DNA from: Bacillota bacterium | Lineage (GTDB): Bacteria; Bacillota; SHA-98; UBA4971 | Length of the DNA stretch: 64,000 nt | Reading direction: 5' to 3' | NCBI GenBank assembly: GCA_012516125.1 | Contig: JAAYXB010000027.1 | Span: 38,093-102,092, forward strand | Shown here: piece by piece, positions 26,524 to 35,142 of the stretch | Layout of the letters: every line of letters begins with the position of its first letter | How positions within the stretch are numbered: position 1 is the first letter of the stretch | Position numbers and translations under genes: made by a program | Notes under the pieces: generated by a model | The model's input: only the letters and a program-made list of their open reading frames with translations | Database searches by the model: none | What the model was told of the DNA's origin: nothing

Positions 26524-27112
26524 GCCGCTTCACCTCCCGAAGGCCGGTTCTTCCTACGGCCGAAACAGGCAGCACCGTGTAGCCTGAAAACATCCTCTGG
26601 AGCCTCGCAAGGCCTCGTGCCGCGTCAGGAAGGTCCATCTTGTTCGCCACGATGAAATACCCTCCTCTGGACCCGGCGAAGTCAGCGATCTGCCGGTCGA
26701 TGGCGCCTGCAGGAGGGCCTGATCCTTCGCGTCCTGCCTCGGCCGCATCCACCACATGGACAATGACATCAGCGGGGCGGATGGCCTCCAGCGTCTGGGC
26801 CATCGCCTTTCGGACCTGGGAGTCCTTGTGGATGTAGTCGACCAGGCCCGTGGTATCCACGAGCTCCACGACCCTGCGGCCCTTTCCCGCCGGGACTCCC
26901 ACCACGATCGACTGGAGGCACCTGGTCTGGTGGGGGTGTGGCCCGACCAGGTCCAGGACGGCCGCGCCTATGGCGTAGGTTTTCAGTTCCCTGCGCCCGT
27001 ATGGGTCGCAAAACGTGATGTCCACGGTCCTGGCTCTGAGGTACTCGGCGAGGCTCAGGACGAGAAGGGTCTTGCCAACATTGGGCCTGCCCACGACCAC
27101 GCAACGCTTCAT
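26504..27112 (-). CDS. Small Ras-like GTPase (Era/TrmE-type)
   Basis: 202 residues. G1 VVVGRPNVGKTLLVLSLAE (about 4-22), G3 VELVDTTGLVD, G4 VANKMDLPDAA and G5 PVSAVGRTGLREV are all present. The switch I region is replaced by FCDPYGRRELKTYAIGAAVL, unlike Era or EngA, so it is a distinct family. The frame is open 45 codons upstream without coding character; ATG 27112 is the likely start. It sits between spoVK and the UbiA-like gene in one operon. The cellular role is unknown. Confidence 0.75.
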   Translation of the reverse strand: MKRCVVVGRPNVGKTLLVLSLAEYLRARTVDITFCDPYGRRELKTYAIGAAVLDLVGPHPHQTRCLQSIVVGVPAGKGRRVVELVDTTGLVDYIHKDSQVRKAMAQTLEAIRPADVIVHVVDAAEAGREGSGPPAGAIDRQIADFAGSRGGYFIVANKMDLPDAARGLARLQRMFSGYTVLPVSAVGRTGLREVKRHVLRNL

Positions 27113-27173
27113 TCCTGCACGCTGTCCCCCAGGCGGCCGGTCCCGCGCTGTGCGCCCTGTGCGCCACTTGTGG

Positions 27174-28151
27174 TTAGAAGTCCTCGGTGATGTCCTCCCT
27201 GCGGATGAGCATAAGCTCCTCGCGGGAAAGGTTCTGCTTCTCCACAAGGCGCAGCGCCTGGCGCCTGATGGCGCGTTCGATTATGTTGCGCACGAGCCGG
27301 GCGTTCCCGGAGTGCTGGTTTCCCGGACCGGCCCTTCGGCTCAGGATGAACTCCAGCCTTGCGCGGGCGGCAAGGTCAAGGCGGTAATCCCTCTTCTTTA
27401 GCATCAGGTCGGCGATGCGCAAGAGCTCGTCGGTGGTGTAGTCGGGGAACTCTATGTGGATGGGGAACCGCGACCTTATGCCGGGGTTTGTGTTGATAAA
27501 CGTCGCCATCTCGTCACGGTAGCCCGCCAGAATCACGATAAACTTATCACGAAAATCTTCCATCGCTTTTACAAGTGTATCGATCGCTTCCTTCCCGAAG
27601 TCCTTTTCGCCGCCCCGCGCCAGCGAGTAAGCCTCGTCGATAAAGAGTATTCCGCCGAGGGCCTTCTTAACCTGCTCGCGGGTCTTCTGGGCCGTATGCC
27701 CGATGTACTCTCCCACGAGGTCGGCCCGTTCCCTCTCAACGAGGTGCCCCTTCTCAAGCACCCCCATCTCCCGGAATATCTTTCCGAAGAGGCGCGCACA
27801 GGTGGTCTTGCCTGTCCCGGGGTTGCCGCTGAATATCATGTGAAGGACGAGAGGTTCGCACGTGAGCTGGCGCGCCGCCCTGATCTGTTGGATTCGAACG
27901 TAGGCCACGATCTCCCGCACCAGCGCTTTCACCTTACCGAGTCCGATGAGGCTATCTAGCTCCGCAAGGGCTTCCTTGAGGCGCCAGGCGCTGGCGGATG
28001 ATAGCTCTTCGGCGCGCTGCGCTCCGACCGGTCTTGCCTGCCCGGGTTCTGCCGAATGCTTCAGAACCTCGAGGGCCTCGACCGGTGAAAGCTTCCCTTC
28101 CTCCAGGCCGGCAAGGACCAGGTTCGGGTCTCTGGGGTCGAAGGCAAGCAT
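27174..28151 (-). CDS. spoVK: Stage V sporulation protein K (AAA ATPase, CbxX/CfqX type)
   Basis: 325 residues, close to 322 in Bacillus. ELDSLIGLGKVKALVREIVA opens the AAA module. Walker A is FSGNPGTGKTTCARLFGKIF, Walker B is GGILFIDEAYSLARGG, sensor 1 lies in FIVILAGYRDEM and the Arg finger in NPGIRSRFPIHI. It is needed for spore maturation in Bacillus. The frame is open for over 300 codons upstream but that part is non-coding; ATG 28151 (MLAFDPRDPNLVLAGLEEGK) fits family length. It is the first gene of the seven-gene operon ending with the YnbB-like gene. Confidence 0.92.
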   Translation of the reverse strand: MLAFDPRDPNLVLAGLEEGKLSPVEALEVLKHSAEPGQARPVGAQRAEELSSASAWRLKEALAELDSLIGLGKVKALVREIVAYVRIQQIRAARQLTCEPLVLHMIFSGNPGTGKTTCARLFGKIFREMGVLEKGHLVERERADLVGEYIGHTAQKTREQVKKALGGILFIDEAYSLARGGEKDFGKEAIDTLVKAMEDFRDKFIVILAGYRDEMATFINTNPGIRSRFPIHIEFPDYTTDELLRIADLMLKKRDYRLDLAARARLEFILSRRAGPGNQHSGNARLVRNIIERAIRRQALRLVEKQNLSREELMLIRREDITEDF

Positions 28152-28410
28152 GACTTCGCACCACCCCCCGCACCTCTTGCACCTCTCGCACGTCTCGCAC
28201 CTCTTGTGCTCTCGCAGGCCTCGGCTCGCAGACTGTGGCGCGAAAGGCCCCGCAGAACCGGTGAACCTGACACAGGAGCGGCGTTTGACCATATATGGTA
28301 TGCAGGCGGGGAGGCACGTGTGCGCAGGCTCAGGGCCTGTCCCGGCCAGGTTCCTCCTCGTCACGTCACACATATCAACCAGCACCCCAAGCGTGGTTCG
28401 AGGGCGCGTA

Positions 28411-28474
28411 CGGTACAGTATACTGCGGTACTGTGCGGTATTGACAGGGACGGCAAGAGGTGGTAGTGTATAGT
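28411..28474 (+). promoter_or_regulatory. Promoter and candidate operator of the toxin-antitoxin operon
   Basis: TTGACA (28441-28446), 17 bases, TAGTGT (28464-28469) form a promoter facing the antitoxin gene. A second -10-like TATAGT overlaps at 28469-28474. Just upstream are three CGGTA repeats (28411, 28426, 28436) and the palindrome CAGTATACTG (28416-28425), suitable as binding sites for the HTH antitoxin. The rest of 28152-28410 shows no gene. Confidence 0.55.
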
Positions 28475-28580
28475 TGAGTGCGCACGGCTCGCCCCGGAGT
28501 GCCCAACCAGGCTGTGGCGTATGCAGGGGCGGCGAGGGGTGCCGGGGGCTACAACCCCGTTCTGTTGAGGAGGGGTCGAC

Positions 28581-29042
28581 ATGTTCGAGAAACTGCTCAC
28601 CCCCGAGGAGGCCGCCGAGAGGATGGTGGTGAGTCCGAAGACCGTTCGGGACTGGTTGAGACAGGGAAAGCTGAAAGGCATCAAAACAGGCAAACTCTGG
28701 CGTATCCGGGAGAACGACCTTGCGGAGTTCGTCGCCCGGAACACATCCGGGGCCGTCAGGTCTGACGGCCTGGAGAATGCGGTGGAGAACGCGGGGTCCA
28801 CTATCGCAGTGCGCGAGACGGCCCTGCGAAAGTATTCGGATGACAGTAACCGTGAGAATCTTTCGGACGAACGGCGTTACACGCAGCCTTCCGAAGAAGA
28901 TAGCGAGTGGCTGGAAGCGAGCATCGAAGGCCCTCTTCCCCCATACGACTGGGGTCCTGGCGGCCTTCCGAAGGCGAGGCCCGTGCACTATGTGCCTGGC
29001 AGGGGCCTTGTTATCAAAGGAGATGAGGAGAGTGGTCGGTGA
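28581..29042 (+). CDS. Helix-turn-helix (excisionase-like) DNA-binding antitoxin
   Basis: 153 residues. The N-terminal 55 residues are a MerR/excisionase-type winged helix: LLTPEEAAERMVVSPKTVRD then WLRQGKLKGIKTGKLWRIRE. The rest is acidic and probably disordered, ending PPYDWGPGGLPKARPVHYVP. ATG 28581 is preceded by GAGGAGGGG. It overlaps the MazF-like toxin gene by 11 bases, the usual antitoxin-first order. The C-terminal part would bind and neutralise the toxin, and the helix-turn-helix would repress the promoter. Pairing of an excisionase-type domain with MazF is less common than AbrB or RHH antitoxins. Confidence 0.75.
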   Translation: MFEKLLTPEEAAERMVVSPKTVRDWLRQGKLKGIKTGKLWRIRENDLAEFVARNTSGAVRSDGLENAVENAGSTIAVRETALRKYSDDSNRENLSDERRYTQPSEEDSEWLEASIEGPLPPYDWGPGGLPKARPVHYVPGRGLVIKGDEESGR

Positions 29043-29400
29043 GCGAACGGTTGCCGCGGGCGACGTGCTTCTCATGGCTCTTCCTTTCCATACTCCGAAG
29101 GGACATGAACAGGAAGGCAAGAGACCGGTGGTCGTGGTGGGATGTCCGTCTGGCACGTTGCGCTACCCAACCCTCATTGTTGTCCCTCTCACCACACAAG
29201 TCGGCCGATGGGCGCGCCAGAACCCGACCATGTATCCGAGCCTCAGCCCTGGAGAGGGAGGCTTGCCTCGCAGTTCGGTTGCGCTTCTCGACCAGCTGCG
29301 CAGCATCGACGTCCGTCGCATCGAGGGGTATCTCGGAACCCTTCGGCAAGACACGCTCAACCGGATCCGAGCCGGCATCATGCGCCTCTTTGAACCGTAG
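29032..29400 (+). CDS. MazF/PemK family toxin (mRNA interferase)
   Basis: 122 residues. The MazF core is visible: VAAGDVLLMALPFHTPKGHE, KRPVVVVGCPS (the Arg-Pro of the family motif), LIVVPLTTQVGRWARQNPTM, SSVALLDQLRSIDVRRIEGY and the C-terminal helix TLNRIRAGIMRLFEP. These proteins cut single-stranded RNA at short motifs. GTG 29032 lies nine bases after AAGGAG and overlaps the antitoxin stop; an ATG at 29023 is too close to that site. The long frame before it is a shadow of the antitoxin gene. Confidence 0.85.
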   Translation: MVGERTVAAGDVLLMALPFHTPKGHEQEGKRPVVVVGCPSGTLRYPTLIVVPLTTQVGRWARQNPTMYPSLSPGEGGLPRSSVALLDQLRSIDVRRIEGYLGTLRQDTLNRIRAGIMRLFEP

Positions 29401-29511
29401 GGCGCCGCCACTGTAGGGCGCCGGCGCGGCGATACGGCAACGCCGCGATGCGGTGACGCGGTAGCGCGTGGACCCATGGCAGTGTCGGCCGACTGAATAC
29501 CTCCCCACCGG

Positions 29512-29733
29512 ACCCTATATGATAGAACCCTATATGATATTCGGGGCAGGAGAAGCGCGTGTGCCGGGCGACTGGGAGGCCGGGAGGTCGGGGACTCCAC
29601 CTCGCGGCCTCTTGCAGACGGGACCACCTGTTGAAGGACGTGCCTCGGGGGCAGGCTGCTGGTACTCTGGGGTGCAAGTCGCTCTCTGGTCGGCGGACGA
29701 GAAGGCCCTGGGTAAGGGGCCTTCCCGTCTTTT
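29512..29733 (+). ncRNA. Candidate structured small RNA with terminator
   Basis: Two direct copies of ACCCTATATGATA (about 29512-29540) resemble -10 elements. They are followed by a series of hairpins: GGCCGGGAGGT / ACCTCGCGGCC, GCCT...AGGC, and a terminator GACGAGAAGGCCC / GGGCCTTCCCGTC with TTTT (29696-29733). No protein-coding signal is seen on either strand, and the flanking genes converge. It may be a small regulatory RNA or a processed 3' untranslated region of the toxin-antitoxin mRNA. I do not recognise a known class. Confidence 0.4.
29696..29733 (+). terminator. Intrinsic terminator, plus strand
   Basis: A 13-base arm GACGAGAAGGCCC (29696-29708) pairs with GGGCCTTCCCGTC (29717-29729) with one mismatch, then TTTT. 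It ends rightward transcription ahead of the convergent permease gene. Confidence 0.75.
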
Positions 29734-29857
29734 CACCCGAGTTTTGCGAAGTCGATTAGCGTGCACCTGCTCGTCGAGGCTTTGTTCCAGTGTGCGACAC
29801 CGAGAGTTGCAGATACGCCGCTATCTAGGGACGGCGGAGACAGGCAGTCTCACCTAC

Positions 29858-31234
29858 CTAAAAGATGAAGCTGGCGATTACGAGCGCGACAAGCGATACA
29901 GCCCAGCCGAGCGTCGTCGGCACTGACCAGGTCATTATCTGCTCCTTTACGTCCTCGATGCCCAGTAGCCTGTTGACTACCCAGAAGTAGCTATCGTTGA
30001 AGTATGAGAATACCATCGCGCCCAGTGCTGCTGCCTGTGCTGCCAGGACTGGGTTAACGTTCAAATTGGACAGAATGGGTGCCGTGATGGAGGCTGAGGT
30101 GATCATGGCAACGGTGCCGCTTCCCTGGACCAGACGGACGAGTGTGGCGACGGCAAATGGGAGGATGATGGCCGGCAGGGCGCAACCCGCTATTCTCTGT
30201 GCTATGAAATCCCCCACGCCGCTGGACCTTAGCACCTGACCTAGGGCGCCTCCGGCACCCGTCACTAGAATGATGATTCCGGCCGACGCAACGCCTTCCT
30301 CGACCCGCCTGAGAACGTCCTTGCGTGGAGACTGGCCCATCAGCCCGTAAATGGCGATGATGAGTCCAAGTGCTACTGCTATTATGGGGTTGCCAAGGAA
30401 GATCAGGAAGTTGGCTACTGAACCGCTGGCTTTTGCTGCGGTGAGAACGGTGTTGAGGAGGATCAGTACCACTGGAACCAGGATCGGGGCGAACGAGATG
30501 AACGTGCCAGGTAGCACCGTCTCTTCCTCGCTGGTTGCCGCAGTCTCAGTAACGTGCACAGGGCTAGACCCTGCAGCAAGGCGTTGCCACCCGAGGCCAT
30601 CGGCTGTCGGCACCTGAGGTATCTTGCGTCCGAGCCATTTGGCATATATGACCCCTGCAACAGTAACCGGCACTGCGAAGACGAGCCCCCACAGAATCAT
30701 GAGGCCGACGTCGACTCCAAAGATCCCTGCTACTGCCAGTGGTCCGGGTGTCGGGGGAACTGCATGATGGGTTGCAACGAGACCCACTGCCAGCGACACA
30801 CCGAGGGCCACCACCGATTTGCCGGTCCGACTCGAGAGAGCCTTCGCAATTGGGGCCAGGATCACAAAACCGGAGTCGCAGAAGATGGGAATCGACACGA
30901 CGTAGCCCGTCGCTGCGAGAGCCCACTCTTCCTTGTCACGGCCGAGGTAGCGCAAAAAGGTTCTGGCCATCCTTTCTGCCGCCCCCGACACCTCCAGGAT
31001 TCGACCCATCATGACGCCGAAGCCGATTACGATGCCTATGCTCCCGAGGGTGTTACCAAAGCCTGTAGTGATCGCCTTCGCCACGTCGGTGGCAGGCATA
31101 CCTCCGATCAAGCCGACTAAGGCGGCGGCAATGATCAAAGCGAGAAACGCATGGATCTTTGTCCGGAGAATGAGGTAGACCAAAGCAGCGACGCCGATGA
31201 TGAGACCTACAATCATCTGGGTTCCCGAAGGCAT
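29858..31234 (-). CDS. GntP family permease
   Basis: 458 residues with about twelve hydrophobic segments. GGMPATDVAKAITTGFGNTL near the N-terminus, VGLVATHHAVPPTPGPLAVA (family HxxxPPxPG motif) and LVRLVQGSGTVAMITSAS are GntP signatures. The family imports gluconate and other acid sugars with protons. It follows pdxA2 and dtnK in the same direction, so D-threonate or a similar C4 acid sugar is the likely substrate. ATG 31234 has GAGGGG upstream. Confidence 0.9.
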   Translation of the reverse strand: MPSGTQMIVGLIIGVAALVYLILRTKIHAFLALIIAAALVGLIGGMPATDVAKAITTGFGNTLGSIGIVIGFGVMMGRILEVSGAAERMARTFLRYLGRDKEEWALAATGYVVSIPIFCDSGFVILAPIAKALSSRTGKSVVALGVSLAVGLVATHHAVPPTPGPLAVAGIFGVDVGLMILWGLVFAVPVTVAGVIYAKWLGRKIPQVPTADGLGWQRLAAGSSPVHVTETAATSEEETVLPGTFISFAPILVPVVLILLNTVLTAAKASGSVANFLIFLGNPIIAVALGLIIAIYGLMGQSPRKDVLRRVEEGVASAGIIILVTGAGGALGQVLRSSGVGDFIAQRIAGCALPAIILPFAVATLVRLVQGSGTVAMITSASITAPILSNLNVNPVLAAQAAALGAMVFSYFNDSYFWVVNRLLGIEDVKEQIMTWSVPTTLGWAVSLVALVIASFIF

Positions 31235-31297
31235 ACTTGTCCCCTCCTCGGACGGAAGTTTGGCCTGGTTTCACCTTGTACTCGTTCTCGTCCCGAA

Positions 31298-32317
31298 CTA
31301 CGCCCTTCTTACCTGCGAGTACCGCGCAGCTACCCGTATCGCCTCCTCCATGCTGACAGCGCTGGCCACGCCTCGGCCGGCTATGTCAAACGCTGTGCCA
31401 TGATCAACCGACGTTCGTAGGAAGGGCAGGCCGAGCGTGACGCTAATGGTTCTCTCGAAGTCGAGAGTCTTGGTCGCTATATGACCCTGATCGTGGTAGA
31501 GAGACAGAATAGCGTCCCACTTACCCTGGAGACCTAGATGGAAAACTGAGTCTGCGCTCACTGGCCCGACAGCATCGATCCCATCCGCCCGGGCCTGCTC
31601 AATTGCAGGGGAAATCTCGCGGATTTCCTCGTCACCGAAGAGACCACCCTCACCCGAGTGCGGGTTCAGTCCGGCGACTGCGATCTTTGGTTTAGAGAAC
31701 CCGAGATCCCTTAGCGCGGATGAGACCTGCTTCAGTGTTTCGTACACTCTCTCCTTTGTCACTGCTCGGATAGCATCCATCAGTGACAGGTGGCGTGTCA
31801 GGAAAAAGACCCGAAGGTTTCTCACCGTGAACATCGTAAGTGCAAACGGGGCACCAGTCATGCTTGCATACATCTCCGTGTGACCTATGAACGGGATGCC
31901 CGCAGCCTTGATGGACTCCTTGTTTATCGGAGCGGTCGCCACGGCGTCAATCGCCTTGTTGAGACCGAGTTCAATGGAGAGCCTTACACACTCGTAGGCA
32001 ATTCTACCCGCTGCGGCCTGGACTTTTCCGAATTCGACTGTGGCGTTCTCGTCATGGGTCGCCAACAGCAGGTCGATGGTTCCCGGTCGGAACCTGCCCT
32101 TGGACGGAACGTCGATGAGGTTGAAGTCGACGCGTGCCCCCAGAATCGAGGCTGCCCGCTCGAGGGATATGGGCATACCGATGACCACAGGGAGGCAGAT
32201 GTCGTATAGCTCACGGTTCGTGAGAGCCTTCACTACAATCTCTGGGCCTACTCCAGCGGGGTCGCCCATGGTTATGCCTATTACAGGCTTTTCGTCGGAA
32301 ACCGAGCTTATAGTCAT
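31298..32317 (-). CDS. PdxA2-type 4-phospho-D-threonate 3-dehydrogenase (4-hydroxythreonine-4-phosphate dehydrogenase family)
   Basis: About 339 residues. PVIGITMGDPAGVGPEIVVK opens it; metal ligands lie in GHTEMYASMTGAP (His), LYHDQGHIATK and FLRTSVDHGTAFDIAGR. Neighbouring DUF1537 kinase and GntP permease point to the PdxA2 subgroup, which oxidatively decarboxylates 4-phospho-D-threonate to dihydroxyacetone phosphate, rather than vitamin B6 synthesis. I prefer ATG 32317; a TTG six bases upstream is nearly equal, with GAGG spaced for either. Confidence 0.87.
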   Translation of the reverse strand: MTISSVSDEKPVIGITMGDPAGVGPEIVVKALTNRELYDICLPVVIGMPISLERAASILGARVDFNLIDVPSKGRFRPGTIDLLLATHDENATVEFGKVQAAAGRIAYECVRLSIELGLNKAIDAVATAPINKESIKAAGIPFIGHTEMYASMTGAPFALTMFTVRNLRVFFLTRHLSLMDAIRAVTKERVYETLKQVSSALRDLGFSKPKIAVAGLNPHSGEGGLFGDEEIREISPAIEQARADGIDAVGPVSADSVFHLGLQGKWDAILSLYHDQGHIATKTLDFERTISVTLGLPFLRTSVDHGTAFDIAGRGVASAVSMEEAIRVAARYSQVRRA

Positions 32318-32367
32318 GAGCAAGCCATTCCTCTCATTAGAGTCTTCCTCCTCCGTCGGCCTACACA

Positions 32368-33717
32368 CTACGAGCTATCGCTCCATCCCGTGCTGCATTG
32401 CAGAAGGTGGCAAACGCACCGCACTGCTGCGTCTTCTCCACCAACCAGACCACCCTTGGTAACAAGCTTGAGTCCCTCATGGGGTCCGCCAACTACAGTC
32501 CCGAAGGCGGCAAGCGGCAGGATTTCCATGCTGACCTCTATGCCCGCAGCGCCCATCTCTTCGAGCACCGCCAGCGTAATGTCCCCACCTGTTACATACA
32601 GCCCAGCTATCTCCTGCTTTGCGCTCTCCAGGACCGTCCTGGCGATTCGGCCGAGGCCCGAAGACAGATTCGCAGCCGACGTGCCCATGGCACGGCTCAT
32701 TTGCCTGTCTAGGCCCGCCAAGTCCAGAGTATCCTCTTGGGTCGAGGATGATGTCACGATGACTACCATGTCCTGGGACGCTCTGGCCGATATGGCGCCG
32801 AGCACCCTTTCCACAGCGTCCCTCACCACAGCTTCTGAGCGTGGCAACTCTCCTGCCGCTAGAACCCTGGCATCAACGTGTATGGTTACGTTCGGCAGCG
32901 TGTCCTTGAGGCGTCTTATCTGGGTACGCGTGAGAGGAGTCGCGCTGCCGACCAGAGCCAGGACTACTCGTCCTCGTCTACCAGGCATGCTGTGGCTGGT
33001 GCCAAGGGTGCTGGAGGCTACCGCAATAGATGCGGTGAACGGGCCGGGATCCACTGATAGCACGCGAAACGGAAGGTGCGATGCGGCCCTAGCGATGGTC
33101 TCGATCTCGTCGTCGGTCGTAGCATCGACGACGACTACCTGCGCACCGGAGGATCGAGCCTCGACCAGATGCTTCAGGGTGCTTTCCCATCCACGCAACA
33201 CGTCCCCGAGCTGAATACTCATGACCTTGCGGTGCGTTCCTTCTTGGATGAGAGATGGGACGTGGGATTTCGAGACAGGTGTGAGTGGGTCCTGCGCCAC
33301 AGGCGTTTTCTCGAGAGGAATCCCGTTGACTATCTGATAACCGCCAACGGTGATTCGGCCCGATTTAGGAAAGGCAGGGACCACGACTGCCATTTCAACA
33401 CCGTTCAGTTCGTCCAGCGCAGCATCGATCTCAGCGGCCACGTTGCCCCGGAGAGTGGTGTCTATCCTCTTACTGAACTGCGATGCGCCTTTTCCCTTGA
33501 ATCGGGAAAAGCACATGCGGACCCGTGCGTACGCCTCGTCGGCCGGCAGTGCGCGGCTGTTAGAGGAGACGATAAGCGCATCGTATGGGGGAGTCGCCGG
33601 CAACACGTCGAGCCGCTCCGGCCTCAGTGTCGCCGCGCGAAAGCCCCGGGCAGCGAGAAGCGCGCCGGTAGCGTTCGCCCCCGTCAAGTCGTCGGCAACA
33701 GCGAAAAGCCTTACCAT
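32368..33717 (-). CDS. Four-carbon acid sugar kinase (DUF1537; D-threonate kinase type)
   Basis: 449 residues. The N-terminal domain starts LFAVADDLTGANATGALLAA (substrate Asp-Asp motif) and contains FSKRIDTTLRGNVAAEIDAA. The C-terminal nucleotide domain has LYVTGGDITLAVLEEMGAAG and GTVVGGPHEGLKLVTKGGLV. This is the OtnK/DtnK family. It phosphorylates D-threonate or D-erythronate at C4. Next to pdxA2, with no extra dehydrogenase, D-threonate is the best prediction: kinase and PdxA2 alone suffice for that route. Confidence 0.88.
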   Translation of the reverse strand: MVRLFAVADDLTGANATGALLAARGFRAATLRPERLDVLPATPPYDALIVSSNSRALPADEAYARVRMCFSRFKGKGASQFSKRIDTTLRGNVAAEIDAALDELNGVEMAVVVPAFPKSGRITVGGYQIVNGIPLEKTPVAQDPLTPVSKSHVPSLIQEGTHRKVMSIQLGDVLRGWESTLKHLVEARSSGAQVVVVDATTDDEIETIARAASHLPFRVLSVDPGPFTASIAVASSTLGTSHSMPGRRGRVVLALVGSATPLTRTQIRRLKDTLPNVTIHVDARVLAAGELPRSEAVVRDAVERVLGAISARASQDMVVIVTSSSTQEDTLDLAGLDRQMSRAMGTSAANLSSGLGRIARTVLESAKQEIAGLYVTGGDITLAVLEEMGAAGIEVSMEILPLAAFGTVVGGPHEGLKLVTKGGLVGGEDAAVRCVCHLLQCSTGWSDSS

Positions 33718-33724
33718 CGTGCGT

Positions 33725-34534
33725 TCACCCCGATGTAGCGCCGTCTTGTGTGGGACCAGGTTGAGACATGTGTCCCGGTCTGATAACTCGCACTCCGAAA
33801 TCCTGAATGGCCTGGAGCATGGTTACATCGGTCTTGTCGTCAGTCACTATCGCGTCCAATTCGCCGAAGGAGCAGACCTGGGCAAAAACTTTCAGGCCGA
33901 ACTTGCTATGATCTGCCAGAACCACCGGCTTTGACGCTGCATGGATCATAGCCCTCTTCAGGGGCACCTTGTTGATGTTGCGCGTCATGATCCCGCTTCC
34001 CGGGTCGACGGCATCACAACCGATAAACGCGGTGTCCACGTGCAAAGAGGCAACCATGCGTTCTGCTACCGGTCCCATCATGTTATAGACGCTGCGTTGC
34101 ACTTCGCCTCCTGTGCAAATCACCCTGATCCCCCGCGAATCCGCCAACTCGGCTGCAATCTTCAGGTCGTTCGTGACCACCGTCAGTTCCCTGAACGTGT
34201 GAAGCCTCTTCGCCAGCGCAAAGGTGGTGGACCCCGCATCAAGGATGATCGCGTCGCCTTCGGATATCAACCCAAGCGCGGCTTCCGCAATTCGGGCCTT
34301 CTCGTCAGGCAGGGAACTCGCCTTCGAAAAGTAAGGTACGTCGCGTGTGATCCCGCTTCTTAACATGGCTCCACCGTGGACGCGGACAATCATCCCCCAG
34401 TCCTCAAGAGCCTTCAGGTCGCGGCGCACTGTCATTCGAGAAACACCGAACTTGGTTGCTATCTCGTCGACTCCGACCGCTCCGCGCGAGCTGATGTACT
34501 CAGCAATCAGGACCTGCCTTTCACTTGACAGCAC
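33725..34534 (-). CDS. DeoR family transcriptional regulator
   Basis: 269 residues. The winged helix lies at about 5-58 (RQVLIAEYISSRGAVGVDEI, then FGVSRMTVRRDLKALEDWGM). A DeoR sugar-phosphate-sensing domain follows, with EGDAIILDAGSTTFALAKRL, TVVTNDLKIAAEL and VVLADHSKFG. GTG 34534 is chosen because GGAGG lies about nine bases upstream; earlier residues lack family similarity. It is the first gene of the threonate-type operon and probably its repressor. Upstream, TGCGCT-TTCG-AGCGCA (34688-34703) and two ATCGAATA copies could be operator elements. The region 34535-34835 contains no other gene. Confidence 0.88.
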   Translation of the reverse strand: MLSSERQVLIAEYISSRGAVGVDEIATKFGVSRMTVRRDLKALEDWGMIVRVHGGAMLRSGITRDVPYFSKASSLPDEKARIAEAALGLISEGDAIILDAGSTTFALAKRLHTFRELTVVTNDLKIAAELADSRGIRVICTGGEVQRSVYNMMGPVAERMVASLHVDTAFIGCDAVDPGSGIMTRNINKVPLKRAMIHAASKPVVLADHSKFGLKVFAQVCSFGELDAIVTDDKTDVTMLQAIQDFGVRVIRPGHMSQPGPTQDGATSG

Positions 34535-34835
34535 CCGTCGTCGAACCTCCAGACAGAGAGGGACCCCATGCAGCAATCGAGGACTTACCAACCGAGGACT
34601 CGCTGTCGCGTCGCCCTGCCACGTGCGCGACACGGCAGTCGGAGGCAGCCACGTTCGATGCCGCAGGGCCTGTGTGTGATTGTGTGCGCTTTCGAGCGCA
34701 TTAGCACTATTCGATGGCGCGACTAGAAATTCCTTCTGTAACGTATTCGATTTCTCGCTGTCCGCAGGCTATTCGGTGTCGGAGCGTGTGAGGGACATCA
34801 GTGGCGTGCGGGGTATTTGCCAGATCACATCGCGT

Positions 34836-35090
34836 TCACGAGTCGGGGTCATCCTCGCGCTCGCTCTGGGAAAGGAGTGCCACCGGACGTGAGGGGGTGA
34901 TGGTGGAGATGGCGTGCTTGTAAATGAGATCCTGCTTCGTGCCATCGGAGAGGATGACGGTGAAGCTGTCGAAGCCTTTCACGAGGCCTTTCATCTGGTA
35001 GCCATTGATGAGGTATATGGTGACCGGGACCTCCTGGCGCCTGACAGCGTTCAGGAAAACGTCTTGAAGGTTTGGCGACGGCTTGCTCAT
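34836..35090 (-). CDS. hfq: RNA chaperone Hfq
   Basis: 84 residues. Sm1 [20 protein letters not shown] and Sm2 [12 protein letters not shown] are present, with [20 protein letters not shown] ahead of them. It forms hexamers that pair small RNAs with mRNAs. ATG 35090 ([14 protein letters not shown]) is favoured; an ATG four codons earlier sits directly on the GGGGGAGG site. It follows miaA closely, the classic miaA-hfq pair. The acidic tail EREDDPDS is short. Confidence 0.95.
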   Translation of the reverse strand: MSKPSPNLQDVFLNAVRRQEVPVTIYLINGYQMKGLVKGFDSFTVILSDGTKQDLIYKHAISTITPSRPVALLSQSEREDDPDS

Positions 35091-35142
35091 GTGCTCGTTC
35101 ATCCTCCCCCGCTCGAGAACCGCGCGTTGTAACGATAGCCTT

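Noticed and set aside
28152..29156. Upstream extension of the spoVK frame to 660 codons
   Set aside because: The extra part has no coding character and overlaps the toxin-antitoxin genes on the other strand.
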